A DNA stretch of 64,000 nucleotides. It comes from Brachybacterium saurashtrense. GTDB lineage: Bacteria; Actinomycetota; Actinomycetes; Actinomycetales; Dermabacteraceae. The DNA is taken from the NCBI RefSeq assembly GCF_003355475.1, contig NZ_CP031356.1:620001-684000 (forward strand), written 5' to 3'. Numbering within the stretch: position 1 is the first letter of the stretch; each line of letters starts with the position of its first letter. Below, piece after piece: positions 17,140 through 24,794 of the stretch. Position numbers and translations under genes: made by a program. The notes beneath the pieces are model-generated. The model was not told the DNA's origin. It made no database searches and saw only the letters and a program-made list of their open reading frames with translations.

Positions 17140-18048
17140 TCACACCGCGGGCGGCTGCTCCTGCGGCGGGAGCGGGCCGATCCACTCCGCGGCCCGGGCG
17201 CGGCGCGCCACGCGCAGTTGGCGCCGCGAGCGGAGGTAGACGGCGAGTACGGCCGCCACCAGGGCGGCCGCACCGCCGCCCAGCAGCCACGGCGCCCAGC
17301 GCGCCGTCCCGCCCTGCCCGTCCGTCGTCAGCGTGATCAGCAGGATCGCCGCGCCCGCCACGATCGCGAGCACCCCGGCGCCCACGCACAGCGCGGGGCC
17401 CAGGGAGTGCAGCAGGATCGGGCCCGCCGAGGAGCCCTGCAGGGGGCGCCGCAGCGGCAGGCCTCGGCCCAGCTGGCCGGGGCGGGTCACCGCCCAGTCC
17501 AGCAGCATCCGGTCCCGGCGACGGGTGGCGATGCCGCCCACCACCGCTGCGAGCACCGCGGCGAGTGCGGCGCCCATCAGCAGCACCGGGGCCCGGTCGG
17601 GCACCCGCTCGAGCAGCCCGGGGCCCTGCTCCTCCAGGCCCAGCCACACGGTGACCGTGAGGCAGGCCAGCACGGCCAGCAGCGCCGCCGTCTCGATCAC
17701 GCGCAGCGGCAGCTGGCGGGCGGCCTCCTCGGCCGCATGGGCGGCGTACAGCTCGTCGTCCACGGGATCGGCGCCCTCCTCGAGCACCACGCGGCGCTCG
17801 TCGGCCAGGCGCTGCAGGAACTCCTCCGTCGAGGGTCCGGAGCGCAGCGACGGCGCGTACTGCGCCCGCTGCTCGGCGGTGAGCCAGGCCGTCATCACCA
17901 TCGCGTCGGCGGAGGCCCGCTCCCGCGGCAGCAGGTCCGCGTTGACGATCGCGCGGACCCTCGCGGCCTGCCTCCCCCCGAACAGGCCGGGAGGCGTGGA
18001 GGTGCCGCTGTGCGGCAGATGTCGCGGCGACGGAGCGGGAGTCGTCAT
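17140..18048 (-). CDS. Hypothetical four-span membrane protein
   Basis: A 302-residue protein with a 115-residue cytoplasmic N-terminal part (RAIVNADLLPRERASADAMV is the most distinctive stretch) and four predicted spans (near residues 120-140, 153-175, 215-238 and 248-268). It ends in an Arg-rich tail then PLPPQEQP. I do not recognise a domain. The start is the ATG at 18048, six bases downstream of GACGAT, a weak leaderless-type -10. It is divergent from the FAD-dependent gene with only 42 bases between starts. Confidence 0.75.
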   Translation of the reverse strand: MTTPAPSPRHLPHSGTSTPPGLFGGRQAARVRAIVNADLLPRERASADAMVMTAWLTAEQRAQYAPSLRSGPSTEEFLQRLADERRVVLEEGADPVDDELYAAHAAEEAARQLPLRVIETAALLAVLACLTVTVWLGLEEQGPGLLERVPDRAPVLLMGAALAAVLAAVVGGIATRRRDRMLLDWAVTRPGQLGRGLPLRRPLQGSSAGPILLHSLGPALCVGAGVLAIVAGAAILLITLTTDGQGGTARWAPWLLGGGAAALVAAVLAVYLRSRRQLRVARRARAAEWIGPLPPQEQPPAV

Positions 18049-18078
18049 GCGCACATCGTCCCAGATCCCCTCCCGCGC

Positions 18079-18084
18079 CATAAT
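18079..18084 (+). promoter_or_regulatory. Leaderless -10 element (CATAAT) for the FAD protein
   Basis: CATAAT is followed by GACCAG and then ATG 18091; it is one of the most A/T-rich hexamers in the region. Confidence 0.6.
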
Positions 18085-18090
18085 GACCAG

Positions 18091-19872
18091 ATGACCGCAG
18101 CCCCCGATCCCGTCCGCACCGTCGCCGTCGTCGGAGCGGGACCGCGGGGCACGGCGATCGTCGAGCGGCTGGTCGCCGCCTCGCGCACCCCGCACTGGGA
18201 CGGCGCCCTCACCGTGCACCTGATCGACCCCCAGGCGGGCCTCGGCGGCGCCGTCTGGCGGCACGACCAGTCCGAGGTGCTGCTGATGAACACCACCACC
18301 TGCCAGACCACGATGTACCCCGACGCGTCCTGCCACGCGGCGCTGCCGGCCCCCGGCAGGCCCACCCTCGCCGACCATCTCGCCGCCGAGGGCCTCGCCC
18401 CCACGGACTTCGCCTCCCGCGCCGCGCACGGCCGCTACCTCGCCCACGTGCTCGCCACCGCCCGCGCCGAGGCGGACCCGTCCCGGCTGCGGATCGTCAC
18501 CCACGCCGCCGAGGCCGTGGACGTCACCGGCCCGGCGGACGGCCCCCAGCGGGTGCGGCTCTCCGACGGGCGGGTGCTGCGCACCGATGCCGTCGCGCTC
18601 GCCCTGGGCCACCTGCCCACCGCGCTCGGGCCCCGCTCCCAGCAGCTCGCCGACGCCGCCGCGCGCCACGGCCTGCTCCACCTGGGCCCGGCCAACCCGC
18701 TGGAGGTGGACTACGGGGCGCTGCTGGGTCGCGAGGCCGTCGCGGTGGCGGGGATGGGCCTGAACTTCTACGACGCCATCGGCATGCTCACCGAGGTCGC
18801 CGGCGGCCGCTTCGTGCCCGAGGCCTCCACCCCCTCGGGGCTGCGCTACCTGCCCGGGGGAGGGGAGCCGCTGCTGGTGGTGGGCTCCCGCTCCGGGATG
18901 GTGTACCGGCCCAAGCCCGATCTGGGCGCGCGCCTGCCCGAGCCGTGGGTCCCGCAGGTGCTCACCGGGGAGCGGGTGCTCGAGCTGGCGGTGCGCTCGG
19001 AGGGCGTGGACCACGAGCGGGACGTGATGCCGCTGATGCTCGCCGAGCTGCGCCGCGCCCTGACGCAGGCGGGCCACCGAGAGCTGGCGAGCGACGAGGC
19101 GCTGCTCGCGCTGCTGTTCCCCTTCGGCCGGCGCGGCGAGAGGATGCTCGAGGCGGGCACCGACCCCCACATGTGGACCCGGGACGTGTTGCGCCGGGCC
19201 CTGCGCGCCGCCACCGCCCCCGACCCGGCCTGGGTGCTGGTGTACCGGGTGCTGATCGCGCTGCGGATACAGGTGGGGCGCCTCACCGACCTCGGCGCCT
19301 ACACCACCGAGTCGGTGCGCCGCGACATCGACGGGCACCTGCGCAACGCCTTCGCCTCCTGGGCCTCGGGGCCGCCGGTGCTGCGGGCCCGCCAGGTGCT
19401 GGCCCTCGAGGAGGCGTCGCTGCTGCGCTTCACCGGGCCGCGCCTGCACGTGGACATCGACGAGACGGCGGGGCGCTTCGCCGTGCGGGGCGGGGACCGG
19501 CCGGCGCTGCTGTGCGACGGGGTGCTCGAGGCCCACCTGCCGCCGGTGGACCTGCCCGCCTACCGCAGCGCCCTGCTGGGCGCGTGGAGGGAGCGCGGCG
19601 AGGTGCAGAAGGACTCCTGGGCCTCCCGCGGCACGCGGAAGCGGATGCTCACCGGCTCGATCGCGGTGGACGGCCTGTACTCGCCGATCGGGGCCGACGG
19701 CACCGTATTCGAGCGACGGCTGCTGGTGGGGGTGCCCGTCACCACCGCCCAGCCCGGCTCCGCGATCACCGCCGAGCCCGGCACCGGCGCCCAGCTGCTG
19801 CGTCACGCCGAGGCGGTCGCGCTGCGCCTGGCCCGCGCCGGCGGGGCGCTCGGGGCCGACGTGGCACGATGA
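18091..19872 (+). CDS. FAD/NAD(P)-binding protein (NAD_binding_9 family)
   Basis: A 593-residue predicted flavoprotein oxidoreductase. The N-terminal Rossmann motif is VAVVGAGPRGTAIVERL (dinucleotide-binding GxGxxG variant at residues 12-25). LIDPQAGLGGAVWR, DAVALALGHLP and VAGMGLNFYDAIG follow the FAD-NAD(P)-binding family PF13454, whose members are typically 550-650 residues and of unknown substrate. The start is fixed by CATAAT six bases upstream. The gene runs directly into dapE; their ends overlap or nearly touch, implying cotranscription. No catalytic assignment is justified. Confidence 0.88.
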   Translation: MTAAPDPVRTVAVVGAGPRGTAIVERLVAASRTPHWDGALTVHLIDPQAGLGGAVWRHDQSEVLLMNTTTCQTTMYPDASCHAALPAPGRPTLADHLAAEGLAPTDFASRAAHGRYLAHVLATARAEADPSRLRIVTHAAEAVDVTGPADGPQRVRLSDGRVLRTDAVALALGHLPTALGPRSQQLADAAARHGLLHLGPANPLEVDYGALLGREAVAVAGMGLNFYDAIGMLTEVAGGRFVPEASTPSGLRYLPGGGEPLLVVGSRSGMVYRPKPDLGARLPEPWVPQVLTGERVLELAVRSEGVDHERDVMPLMLAELRRALTQAGHRELASDEALLALLFPFGRRGERMLEAGTDPHMWTRDVLRRALRAATAPDPAWVLVYRVLIALRIQVGRLTDLGAYTTESVRRDIDGHLRNAFASWASGPPVLRARQVLALEEASLLRFTGPRLHVDIDETAGRFAVRGGDRPALLCDGVLEAHLPPVDLPAYRSALLGAWRERGEVQKDSWASRGTRKRMLTGSIAVDGLYSPIGADGTVFERRLLVGVPVTTAQPGSAITAEPGTGAQLLRHAEAVALRLARAGGALGADVAR

Positions 19873-19877
19873 GGTCC

Positions 19878-20981
19878 ATGAGCTCCCAGGAGACCCCCGT
19901 CCTCGACCCCCGCGCCGACATCGTGGACCTCACCGCCGCGATCGTCGACATCGCCTCCGTCTCCGGCCAGGAGCGGGTGCTGGCCGATGCGGTCGAGCTG
20001 GCCCTGCGCACCCACGCCCCGCACCTCGAGGTGCTCCGCGACGGCGACACCGTCATCGCCCGCACCCACCGCGGCCTGTCCCGACGGGTGCTGCTGGCCG
20101 GGCACCTGGACACGGTGCCGATCGCGGACAACCTGCCCTCGACCCGGCGGCACCGGGACGGGCGCGAGGAGCTGGTGGGGCGCGGCAGCTGCGACATGAA
20201 GGGCGGGGTGGCCGTGTTCCTGGCGCTCGCCGTCGAGGCGGACGCCGCGCCCGTGGACCTCACCTGGATCTTCTACGACCACGAGGAGGTCGCCGCGGCG
20301 GACAACGCGCTCACCCGCCTCGCGGCCGAGCGCCCCGAGCTGCTCGAGGCGGACTTCGCGATCCTCGGCGAGCCCACCTCCGCCGCGGTCGAGGGAGGCT
20401 GCAAGGGCACGATGAAGCTCGAGGTCACCGCCCGGGGCGTCGCCGCCCACTCCGCCCGCGACTGGGTGGGGGACAACGCGATCCACCGCCTCGCGCCCGT
20501 GCTCGAGCGCCTCGCCGCGCACGAGTCCCGCCGCGCCGTGATCGACGGCCTCGAGTACCGCGAGTGCCTCAACGCGGTGGGGATCTCCGGCGGCATCGCC
20601 GGCAACGTGATCCCCGACCGCGCCACGGCCCTGCTCAACTACCGCTTCGCCCCGGACACCACCGTCGTCCAGGCGGAGGCGTTCGTGCGCGAGCTGCTGG
20701 CCGGGCTCGATCTCGAGATCACCGTCACCGACGCCGCCGGCGGCGCCCTGCCGGGCCTGGACTCGGAGGCGGCCCAGGAGTTCCTCGCCGCCCTGGGGGA
20801 GGACGTCCCGGTCGCCGCCAAGCAGGGCTGGACCGACGTCGCGCGCTTCTCCGCGCTCGGCACCCCGGCGGTGAACTTCGGCCCCGGGGACCCGCTGCTC
20901 GCCCACACCGACGACGAGCACGTGCCGGTCGCGGATCTCGAGCTGGCGCTGCGCGGTCTGCGCCGCTTCCTCACCCGCTGA
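19878..20981 (+). CDS. dapE: Succinyl-diaminopimelate desuccinylase DapE
   Basis: A 367-residue M20 zinc amidohydrolase that releases succinate from N-succinyl-LL-DAP, the last succinylase-branch step. Metal ligands are visible in LLAGHLDTVP, GRGSCDMKGGVAVFL (bridging Asp) and FYDHEEVAAADN (catalytic and metal Glu pair), with a late metal ligand in LAHTDDEHV. A dimerisation domain (residues 180-290) interrupts the catalytic domain, as in the family. Two starts are possible: ATG 19878 (chosen; GAGG 3 bases upstream) or ATG 19869, which overlaps the previous stop as ATGA and would add three residues. Confidence 0.95.
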   Translation: MSSQETPVLDPRADIVDLTAAIVDIASVSGQERVLADAVELALRTHAPHLEVLRDGDTVIARTHRGLSRRVLLAGHLDTVPIADNLPSTRRHRDGREELVGRGSCDMKGGVAVFLALAVEADAAPVDLTWIFYDHEEVAAADNALTRLAAERPELLEADFAILGEPTSAAVEGGCKGTMKLEVTARGVAAHSARDWVGDNAIHRLAPVLERLAAHESRRAVIDGLEYRECLNAVGISGGIAGNVIPDRATALLNYRFAPDTTVVQAEAFVRELLAGLDLEITVTDAAGGALPGLDSEAAQEFLAALGEDVPVAAKQGWTDVARFSALGTPAVNFGPGDPLLAHTDDEHVPVADLELALRGLRRFLTR

Positions 20982-20985
20982 GCGC

Positions 20986-20991
20986 TACGCT
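20986..20991 (+). promoter_or_regulatory. Leaderless -10 element (TACGCT) for the LOG-type gene
   Basis: TACGCT, then CGCAGG, then ATG 20998; it begins 4 bases after the dapE stop. Confidence 0.5.
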
Positions 20992-20997
20992 CGCAGG

Positions 20998-21750
20998 ATG
21001 ACTCACGAGGATCGAGAGCGTCACCGCAAGGGGCCGATCACGCTGCGCGGCGCGCAGCGGCCCGCCCGCACCACGGACCAGCGCCTGCTGGAGGAGGACG
21101 GCCCGGCGGACTGGGTGCACGCGGACCCGTGGCGGGTGCTGCGGATCCAGGCGGAGTTCGTCGAGGGCTTCGGCGCGCTCGCCGAGCTGGGCCCGGCGAT
21201 CTCGCTGTTCGGCTCCGCCCGGCTGCGCGAGGACAGCCCCTACTACGACTGCGCCGTCCGGATCGCGCAGGGCGTGGTGGAGATGGGGTACGCGGTGATC
21301 ACCGGCGGCGGGCCCGGGATCATGGAGGCCGGCAACCGCGGCGCGCAGGAGGCCGGCGGGGTGTCCGTGGGGCTGGGCATCGAGCTGCCCCACGAGCAGG
21401 GGATGAACGAGTATGTCGACCTCGGGGTGGACTTCCGCTACTTCTTCGCGCGCAAGACGATGTTCGTGAAGTACTCCAGCGGCTTCGTGGTGATGCCCGG
21501 CGGCTTCGGCACCTTCGACGAGCTGTTCGAGGCGCTCTGCCTGATGCAGACCCACAAGATCGACCTGTTCCCCGTGGTGCTGGTGGGGCGCGAGTACTGG
21601 CAGGGCCTGCTGGACTGGCTGCGCGGCACCGTGGTCGAGGGCGGGATGGTCAGCCCCGCGGACATCGACCTGCTGCGCGTGGTGGACACCGCCGAGGAGG
21701 CGCTGGAGGTGCTGCGCGAGGCGGCGACGAGGGGGCCGGCCGCGTCATGA
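20998..21750 (+). CDS. TIGR00730-family Rossmann protein (LOG/lysine decarboxylase-like)
   Basis: A 250-residue cytosolic protein of the LOG family, members of which release free cytokinin-type bases from ribose 5'-monophosphates. Motifs ITGGGPGIMEAGNRGA and the signature PGGFGTFDELFE (PGGxGTxxE) are complete; RYFFARKTMFVKYSSG precedes the active loop. The 50-residue basic N-terminal extension (HRKGPITLRGAQRPAR) is usual for the actinobacterial branch found beside dapE. Older databases call this group lysine decarboxylase, which is not supported. Its stop overlaps the next small ORF (ATGA). Confidence 0.93.
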   Translation: MTHEDRERHRKGPITLRGAQRPARTTDQRLLEEDGPADWVHADPWRVLRIQAEFVEGFGALAELGPAISLFGSARLREDSPYYDCAVRIAQGVVEMGYAVITGGGPGIMEAGNRGAQEAGGVSVGLGIELPHEQGMNEYVDLGVDFRYFFARKTMFVKYSSGFVVMPGGFGTFDELFEALCLMQTHKIDLFPVVLVGREYWQGLLDWLRGTVVEGGMVSPADIDLLRVVDTAEEALEVLREAATRGPAAS

Positions 21751-21908
21751 CCGCGGCGAGCCCGATGGTGCTGCTCCTGCTGCTGCTCGCCCTGGTGGTG
21801 GCGGTGGCGATGGTGGGGGTCGCGACCGGGCGGCTCGGCGGCGGGCTGGACCTCCCAGCACGCCGCCGGAGGCCCCGACGTGCGCGCAGGTCCCGAGACC
21901 TGAGATAA
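21747..21908 (+). CDS. 53-residue single-span membrane protein, possibly a truncated DivIVA-like relative
   Basis: ATG 21747 overlaps the preceding stop by 4 bases. Residues 5-28 are one strong membrane helix (MVLLLLLLALVVAVAMVGVA) followed by GRLGGGLDLP and a basic tail (RRRRPRRARRSRDLR). In other actinobacteria the gene between the LOG-type gene and DUF3117 encodes a membrane-anchored DivIVA-domain protein whose N-terminus has the same helix plus a GRGGGL-like motif. Here the coiled-coil portion is missing, so this may be a shortened remnant. The homology is inferred from position and one motif. Confidence 0.6.
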   Translation: MTAASPMVLLLLLLALVVAVAMVGVATGRLGGGLDLPARRRRPRRARRSRDLR

Positions 21909-21909
21909 T
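21904..21909 (+). promoter_or_regulatory. -10 element GATAAT of the DUF3117 gene
   Basis: GATAAT stands out in 70% GC sequence and lies 74 bases upstream of ATG 21984, so this gene has a leader and uses a Shine-Dalgarno site, unlike its leaderless neighbours. Confidence 0.5.
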
Positions 21910-21983
21910 GGCCACCGTACGCGCATTGTCCGTGGCCCCGTCCGGGGGGCCACGCCAGGGCAGTGACTCATCAAGGAGGCACG

Positions 21984-22151
21984 ATGGCTGCTATGAAGCC
22001 GCGCACCGGTGACGGTCCGCTCGAGGTCGTGGAGGAGGGTCGCAGCATCATCATGCGCGTCCCGCTCGAAGGGGGAGGCCGCCTGGTCGTCGAGATCGCC
22101 GCGTCGGAGGCGGCTGAGCTTCACGAGGCCCTCGAGGGCGTCATCGGCTAG
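21984..22151 (+). CDS. DUF3117 small conserved protein
   Basis: A 55-residue cytosolic protein conserved across actinobacteria. The family core MKPRTGDGPLEVVEEGRSI (residues 4-22) and RLVVEIAASEAAELHEAL (C-terminal half) are unmistakable. AAGGAGG at 21973-21979 gives an ideal spacing to ATG 21984; an upstream in-frame ATG exists but lacks such a site. It has its own promoter (GATAAT at 21904-21909) and a perfect terminator at 22172-22199, so it is a monocistronic, probably highly expressed, unit. Biochemical function is unknown. Confidence 0.93.
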   Translation: MAAMKPRTGDGPLEVVEEGRSIIMRVPLEGGGRLVVEIAASEAAELHEALEGVIG

Positions 22152-22171
22152 CACGTCACCAGCCTCGGCGT

Positions 22172-22199
22172 CGGCCCCGCACCGCTCGGTGCGGGGCCG
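22172..22199 (+). terminator. DUF3117 terminator hairpin
   Basis: Perfect 12-bp inverted repeat, arms 22172-22183 and 22188-22199, loop GCTC, 20 bases after the stop. The stretch from here to 22300 contains only GGGCCGACG-type short repeats. Confidence 0.8.
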
Positions 22200-22300
22200 C
22201 TGTCGTTCCCGCGGCGATCCGTCCGGGCGGGTCGACGGTGCGGGCCACGGGCCGACGCGGCGGGCAGCGGGCCGACGAGAGCCGACGGGGAGGGCCGCCG

Positions 22301-22975
22301 TCAGGGGCGCAGCACGGCCGCGAGCACGCCGTCGCCGCTGCCGGTGAGCACGGCGACGAGATCCTCCGCCTCGGAGACGGCCCGCAGCAGGGCGCGCACG
22401 GACTGCGTGGTGGCGTCCCGTGCGGTCGGGTCTGGCACCCGGTCGTGGAACAGGGCGTGCGGGATCACCAGCACCCCGCCGGGGCGCAGCAGGCGGCGGG
22501 CGTGCTCGAGCAGGTCCAGGGAGTGCGGGGCGTGCGCGGGGAAGCTCACCAGGTCGTAGGCGTGGTCCGTGAGCCGGCCCACCACATCGCGCGGGCGCCC
22601 GGCGATGGTGCGCACCCTTGGGGTGCGGATCCCCGCCTCCGCGAAGGCCTCGCGGGCCGCCCGCTGGTTCTCCACCTCCGGATCGATCGTGGTGAGCACC
22701 CCGTCGGGATGCATGCCCGAGAGCAGGTAGAGCGAGCCCACCCCGCTGCCGGTTCCGATCTCCACCGCGGAGCGGGCACGCACGGACGCGGCCAGCACGC
22801 GCATCAGCGCGCCGGCACCGGGCAGCACCGGGGTGGCGCCGAGCTCGCTGCCGCGCTCCCGGGCGCGCGCGAGCACCCCGTCGTCGGCGAAGAGGGTCGC
22901 CTCGTCGAGGAACTCCTCACCGTGGGCCCAGCCGGCCACCTTTCCCGACGGCATCCGTGCATCCTCTCCGTTCAT
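22301..22975 (-). CDS. O-methyltransferase (class I SAM-dependent)
   Basis: A 224-residue cytosolic methyltransferase of the catechol/caffeoyl-CoA O-methyltransferase-like group common next to tatB and sigE in actinobacteria. SAM-binding motif I is AVEIGTGSGVGSLYLLSGM, the acidic post-I residue is in VLTTIDPE, and PHSLDLLEHARRLLRPGGVLVIPHALF covers motifs IV-VI. The metal-binding residues of the cation-dependent group are not all obvious, so substrate class is uncertain. The start codon region has been tandemly duplicated (see repeat 22973-23020). The final start is ATG 22975. Confidence 0.9.
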   Translation of the reverse strand: MNGEDARMPSGKVAGWAHGEEFLDEATLFADDGVLARARERGSELGATPVLPGAGALMRVLAASVRARSAVEIGTGSGVGSLYLLSGMHPDGVLTTIDPEVENQRAAREAFAEAGIRTPRVRTIAGRPRDVVGRLTDHAYDLVSFPAHAPHSLDLLEHARRLLRPGGVLVIPHALFHDRVPDPTARDATTQSVRALLRAVSEAEDLVAVLTGSGDGVLAAVLRP

Positions 22976-23020
22976 GGCGTGATCTGGCGATCTCTCCGTC
23001 CATCGTGCGATCTGGCGATC
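22973..23020. repeat. 28-base tandem duplication around the O-methyltransferase start
   Basis: GATCTGGCGATC occurs at 22981-22992 and again at 23009-23020, each preceded by CAT (minus-strand ATG) and similar bases, giving two copies of the start region 28 bases apart. The upstream ATG (23001-23003) is out of frame with the gene. Confidence 0.7.
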
Positions 23021-23065
23021 CTACGACAGCGCCCGCTCCTGTGAGCCCCACCGCCCGTGCGATGC

Positions 23066-23071
23066 AATAAT
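23066..23071 (+). promoter_or_regulatory. Possible -10 (AATAAT) for tatB
   Basis: AATAAT 40 bases upstream of ATG 23111, inside an unusually A/T-rich short stretch. Confidence 0.4.
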
Positions 23072-23110
23072 GTCAGCGCGTCAGCGGATCTCGAGACACA
23101 CAGGTGGACA

Positions 23111-23527
23111 ATGGGCGGCACTGGATTCTTCGGCCTCGGCGGCTGGGAGCTCGTCGTCCTGCTCATCATCTTCCTGGTGGTCGTGGGCCCGCAGCGGCTC
23201 CCGGACGTCACCCGGCAGCTGGTGCGCTGGGTGCGCCAGGCGCGCCGCTGGGTGGACGACTCCCGCACCACCGTCGAGGACGAGATGGGCATCGCCATCG
23301 AGGACCTCAAGAAGTACGATCCGCGCCAGTACGATCCGCGCCGCATCATCCGCGAGGCCTGGGGGGACACCGACCTCGAGGACCTGGTGCCCAGCAAGGA
23401 GGCGCTGGGCGTCGCCGCCGGCGGCGCGGCGGCCGGTGCCGCCGCCACCGCGACGAAGGGGAAGAAGGGCGCGGCCGGCAAGGACAAGGGCCCGCAGCGC
23501 GCCCCCTTCGACGACGAGGCCACCTGA
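23111..23527 (+). CDS. tatB: Sec-independent protein translocase subunit TatB
   Basis: A 138-residue twin-arginine translocase component. A single N-terminal membrane helix (GWELVVLLIIFLVVVGPQRLP, residues about 8-27) ends in the TatA/B hinge GPxRLP, followed by an amphipathic helix (DVTRQLVRWVRQARRW). The tail is Ala/Gly/Lys-rich and charged. Start ATG 23111 is chosen because the membrane helix must begin near the N-terminus; AGGTGG precedes it. TatA and TatC are not in the window. It converges with mrp across a repetitive 120-base gap. Confidence 0.93.
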   Translation: MGGTGFFGLGGWELVVLLIIFLVVVGPQRLPDVTRQLVRWVRQARRWVDDSRTTVEDEMGIAIEDLKKYDPRQYDPRRIIREAWGDTDLEDLVPSKEALGVAAGGAAAGAAATATKGKKGAAGKDKGPQRAPFDDEAT

Positions 23528-23536
23528 GACCGACTC

Positions 23537-23627
23537 CGAGACCGCCCGGACCGTTCGGCGCGAGACCGCCCGTCCCCGAGACCGCCGGGCCCGTCGGCGC
23601 GCCACCGCCCGGTCCCGTCGCCGGGGG
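23537..23627 (+). repeat. Imperfect tandem repeats between tatB and mrp
   Basis: Four degenerate copies of a roughly 24-base unit of the form cGAGACCGCCcG..CCgtCGGCG (GAGACCGCC exact in three copies; CGCCACCGCCC in the fourth). They fill the convergent intergenic space and could fold as a terminator for both genes. Confidence 0.5.
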
Positions 23628-23648
23628 AGCGGCGGCGCCGCGTGGGCG

Positions 23649-24794
23649 TCAGTGCCGCGTGACCGTCAGCGGCAGCTTCATCCCGCCCAGCCCGCGGGGC
23701 TTGCGCACCAGGGAGCGGGCGATGCCCCGCAGCGCGAGCGCGGTGGGGGAGTCGGGCCGGGAGACCACCAGCGGCACCCCCTGATCGGCGCCCTCGCGCA
23801 GGGCGGGATCGAGACCCACCCGGCCGAGCACCGGCACGTCGTGGCCGACGGACCGGCCGAGCGCCTGCGCCACCCGGTCGCCGCCGCCGGTGCCGAACAC
23901 GTCCATCACCGAGCCGTCCGGCAGGGTGAGCCCGGCCATGTTCTCGACCACGCCCGCGATCTCCTGCTCCGTGGAGGTGGAGAGCGATCCGACCCGCTCG
24001 GCCACCCCGGAGGCGGACTGCTGCGGGGTGGTGACGACCACCATCTGCGCGCTCGGCAGCAGCTGCGCCACGGAGATCGCGACATCGCCGGTGCCGGGCG
24101 GGAGGTCCAGCAGCAGCACGTCGAGGTCTCCCCAGAACACGTCCGAGGCGAACTGCTCGATGGCGCGGTGCATCTTGGGGCCGCGCCACACCACCGCCTG
24201 CCCCTCGGGGACGAACATGCCGATGCTCATCACCGCGACGCCGTGCGCCTCGGGCGGCATCAGCAGGTCCGAGACCTTGGTGGGCTGATCGTCGATGCCG
24301 AACATGCCCGGCATCGAGAAGCCGTGGATGTCCGCGTCGATCACGCCCACCCGCAGTCCGTCGGCCGCCATCGCGGCGGCGAGGTTCGCGGTGACGGTGG
24401 ACTTGCCCACCCCGCCTTTCCCGGAGGAGATCGCGAAGATGCGGGTGAGGGAGCCCGGCTGGTTGAAGGGGATCTGGCGCCGGCCCTGGCGCAGGCGGGT
24501 GGTGAGCTCCCGGCGCTGCTCCTCGCTCATCGCGCGGGTGGAGACCTCCACCCGCGACAGGCCGGGCACGGTGGCCGTCGCCTCTGCCGTCTCCCGTTCG
24601 ATCCGGTCCCGCATCGGGCAGCCCTCGATCGTCACCAGCACCTGCACCCGGGCGGTGCCGTCGGCATCGACCTCCACCGAGTCGACCATGCCGAGCTCGG
24701 TGAGGGGGCGGTGGATCTCGGGATCCATCACGCCGGAGAGGGCGTCGTGGATGCGGGCGACGCGGTCGTCCTCGGGAGGCGTCGAACTGGTCAC
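23649..24794 (-). CDS. mrp: Mrp/NBP35-family P-loop ATPase
   Basis: A 381-residue cytosolic Fe-S cluster carrier-type ATPase. The N-terminal 95 residues are a MIP18/DUF59 domain (VMDPEIHRPLTELGMVDSV). The deviant Walker A is SSGKGGVGKST, and the Mrp signature follows as VGVIDADIHGFSMP and LLLDLPPGTGDVAIS. In E. coli ApbC a CxxC pair follows VENM; here that stretch reads VENMAGLTLPDGSVMDVFG with no cysteine, as I recall also for mycobacterial Mrp. GTG 24794 overlaps the DUF1003 stop (GTGA). Last gene of the pepP-mgtE-like-DUF1003-mrp operon. Confidence 0.93.
   Translation of the reverse strand: MTSSTPPEDDRVARIHDALSGVMDPEIHRPLTELGMVDSVEVDADGTARVQVLVTIEGCPMRDRIERETAEATATVPGLSRVEVSTRAMSEEQRRELTTRLRQGRRQIPFNQPGSLTRIFAISSGKGGVGKSTVTANLAAAMAADGLRVGVIDADIHGFSMPGMFGIDDQPTKVSDLLMPPEAHGVAVMSIGMFVPEGQAVVWRGPKMHRAIEQFASDVFWGDLDVLLLDLPPGTGDVAISVAQLLPSAQMVVVTTPQQSASGVAERVGSLSTSTEQEIAGVVENMAGLTLPDGSVMDVFGTGGGDRVAQALGRSVGHDVPVLGRVGLDPALREGADQGVPLVVSRPDSPTALALRGIARSLVRKPRGLGGMKLPLTVTRH

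Noticed and set aside
16620-17273. Minus-strand frame of about 217 codons with repeated LCTAR
   Set aside because: It runs through the ArsR operator and promoter and opposite the small gene; no ribosome-binding site and no motif.
20998-21750. Lysine decarboxylase
   Set aside because: The PGGxGTxxE signature is that of LOG-type phosphoribohydrolases; the decarboxylase name is a legacy error, despite the neighbouring lysine-pathway gene.
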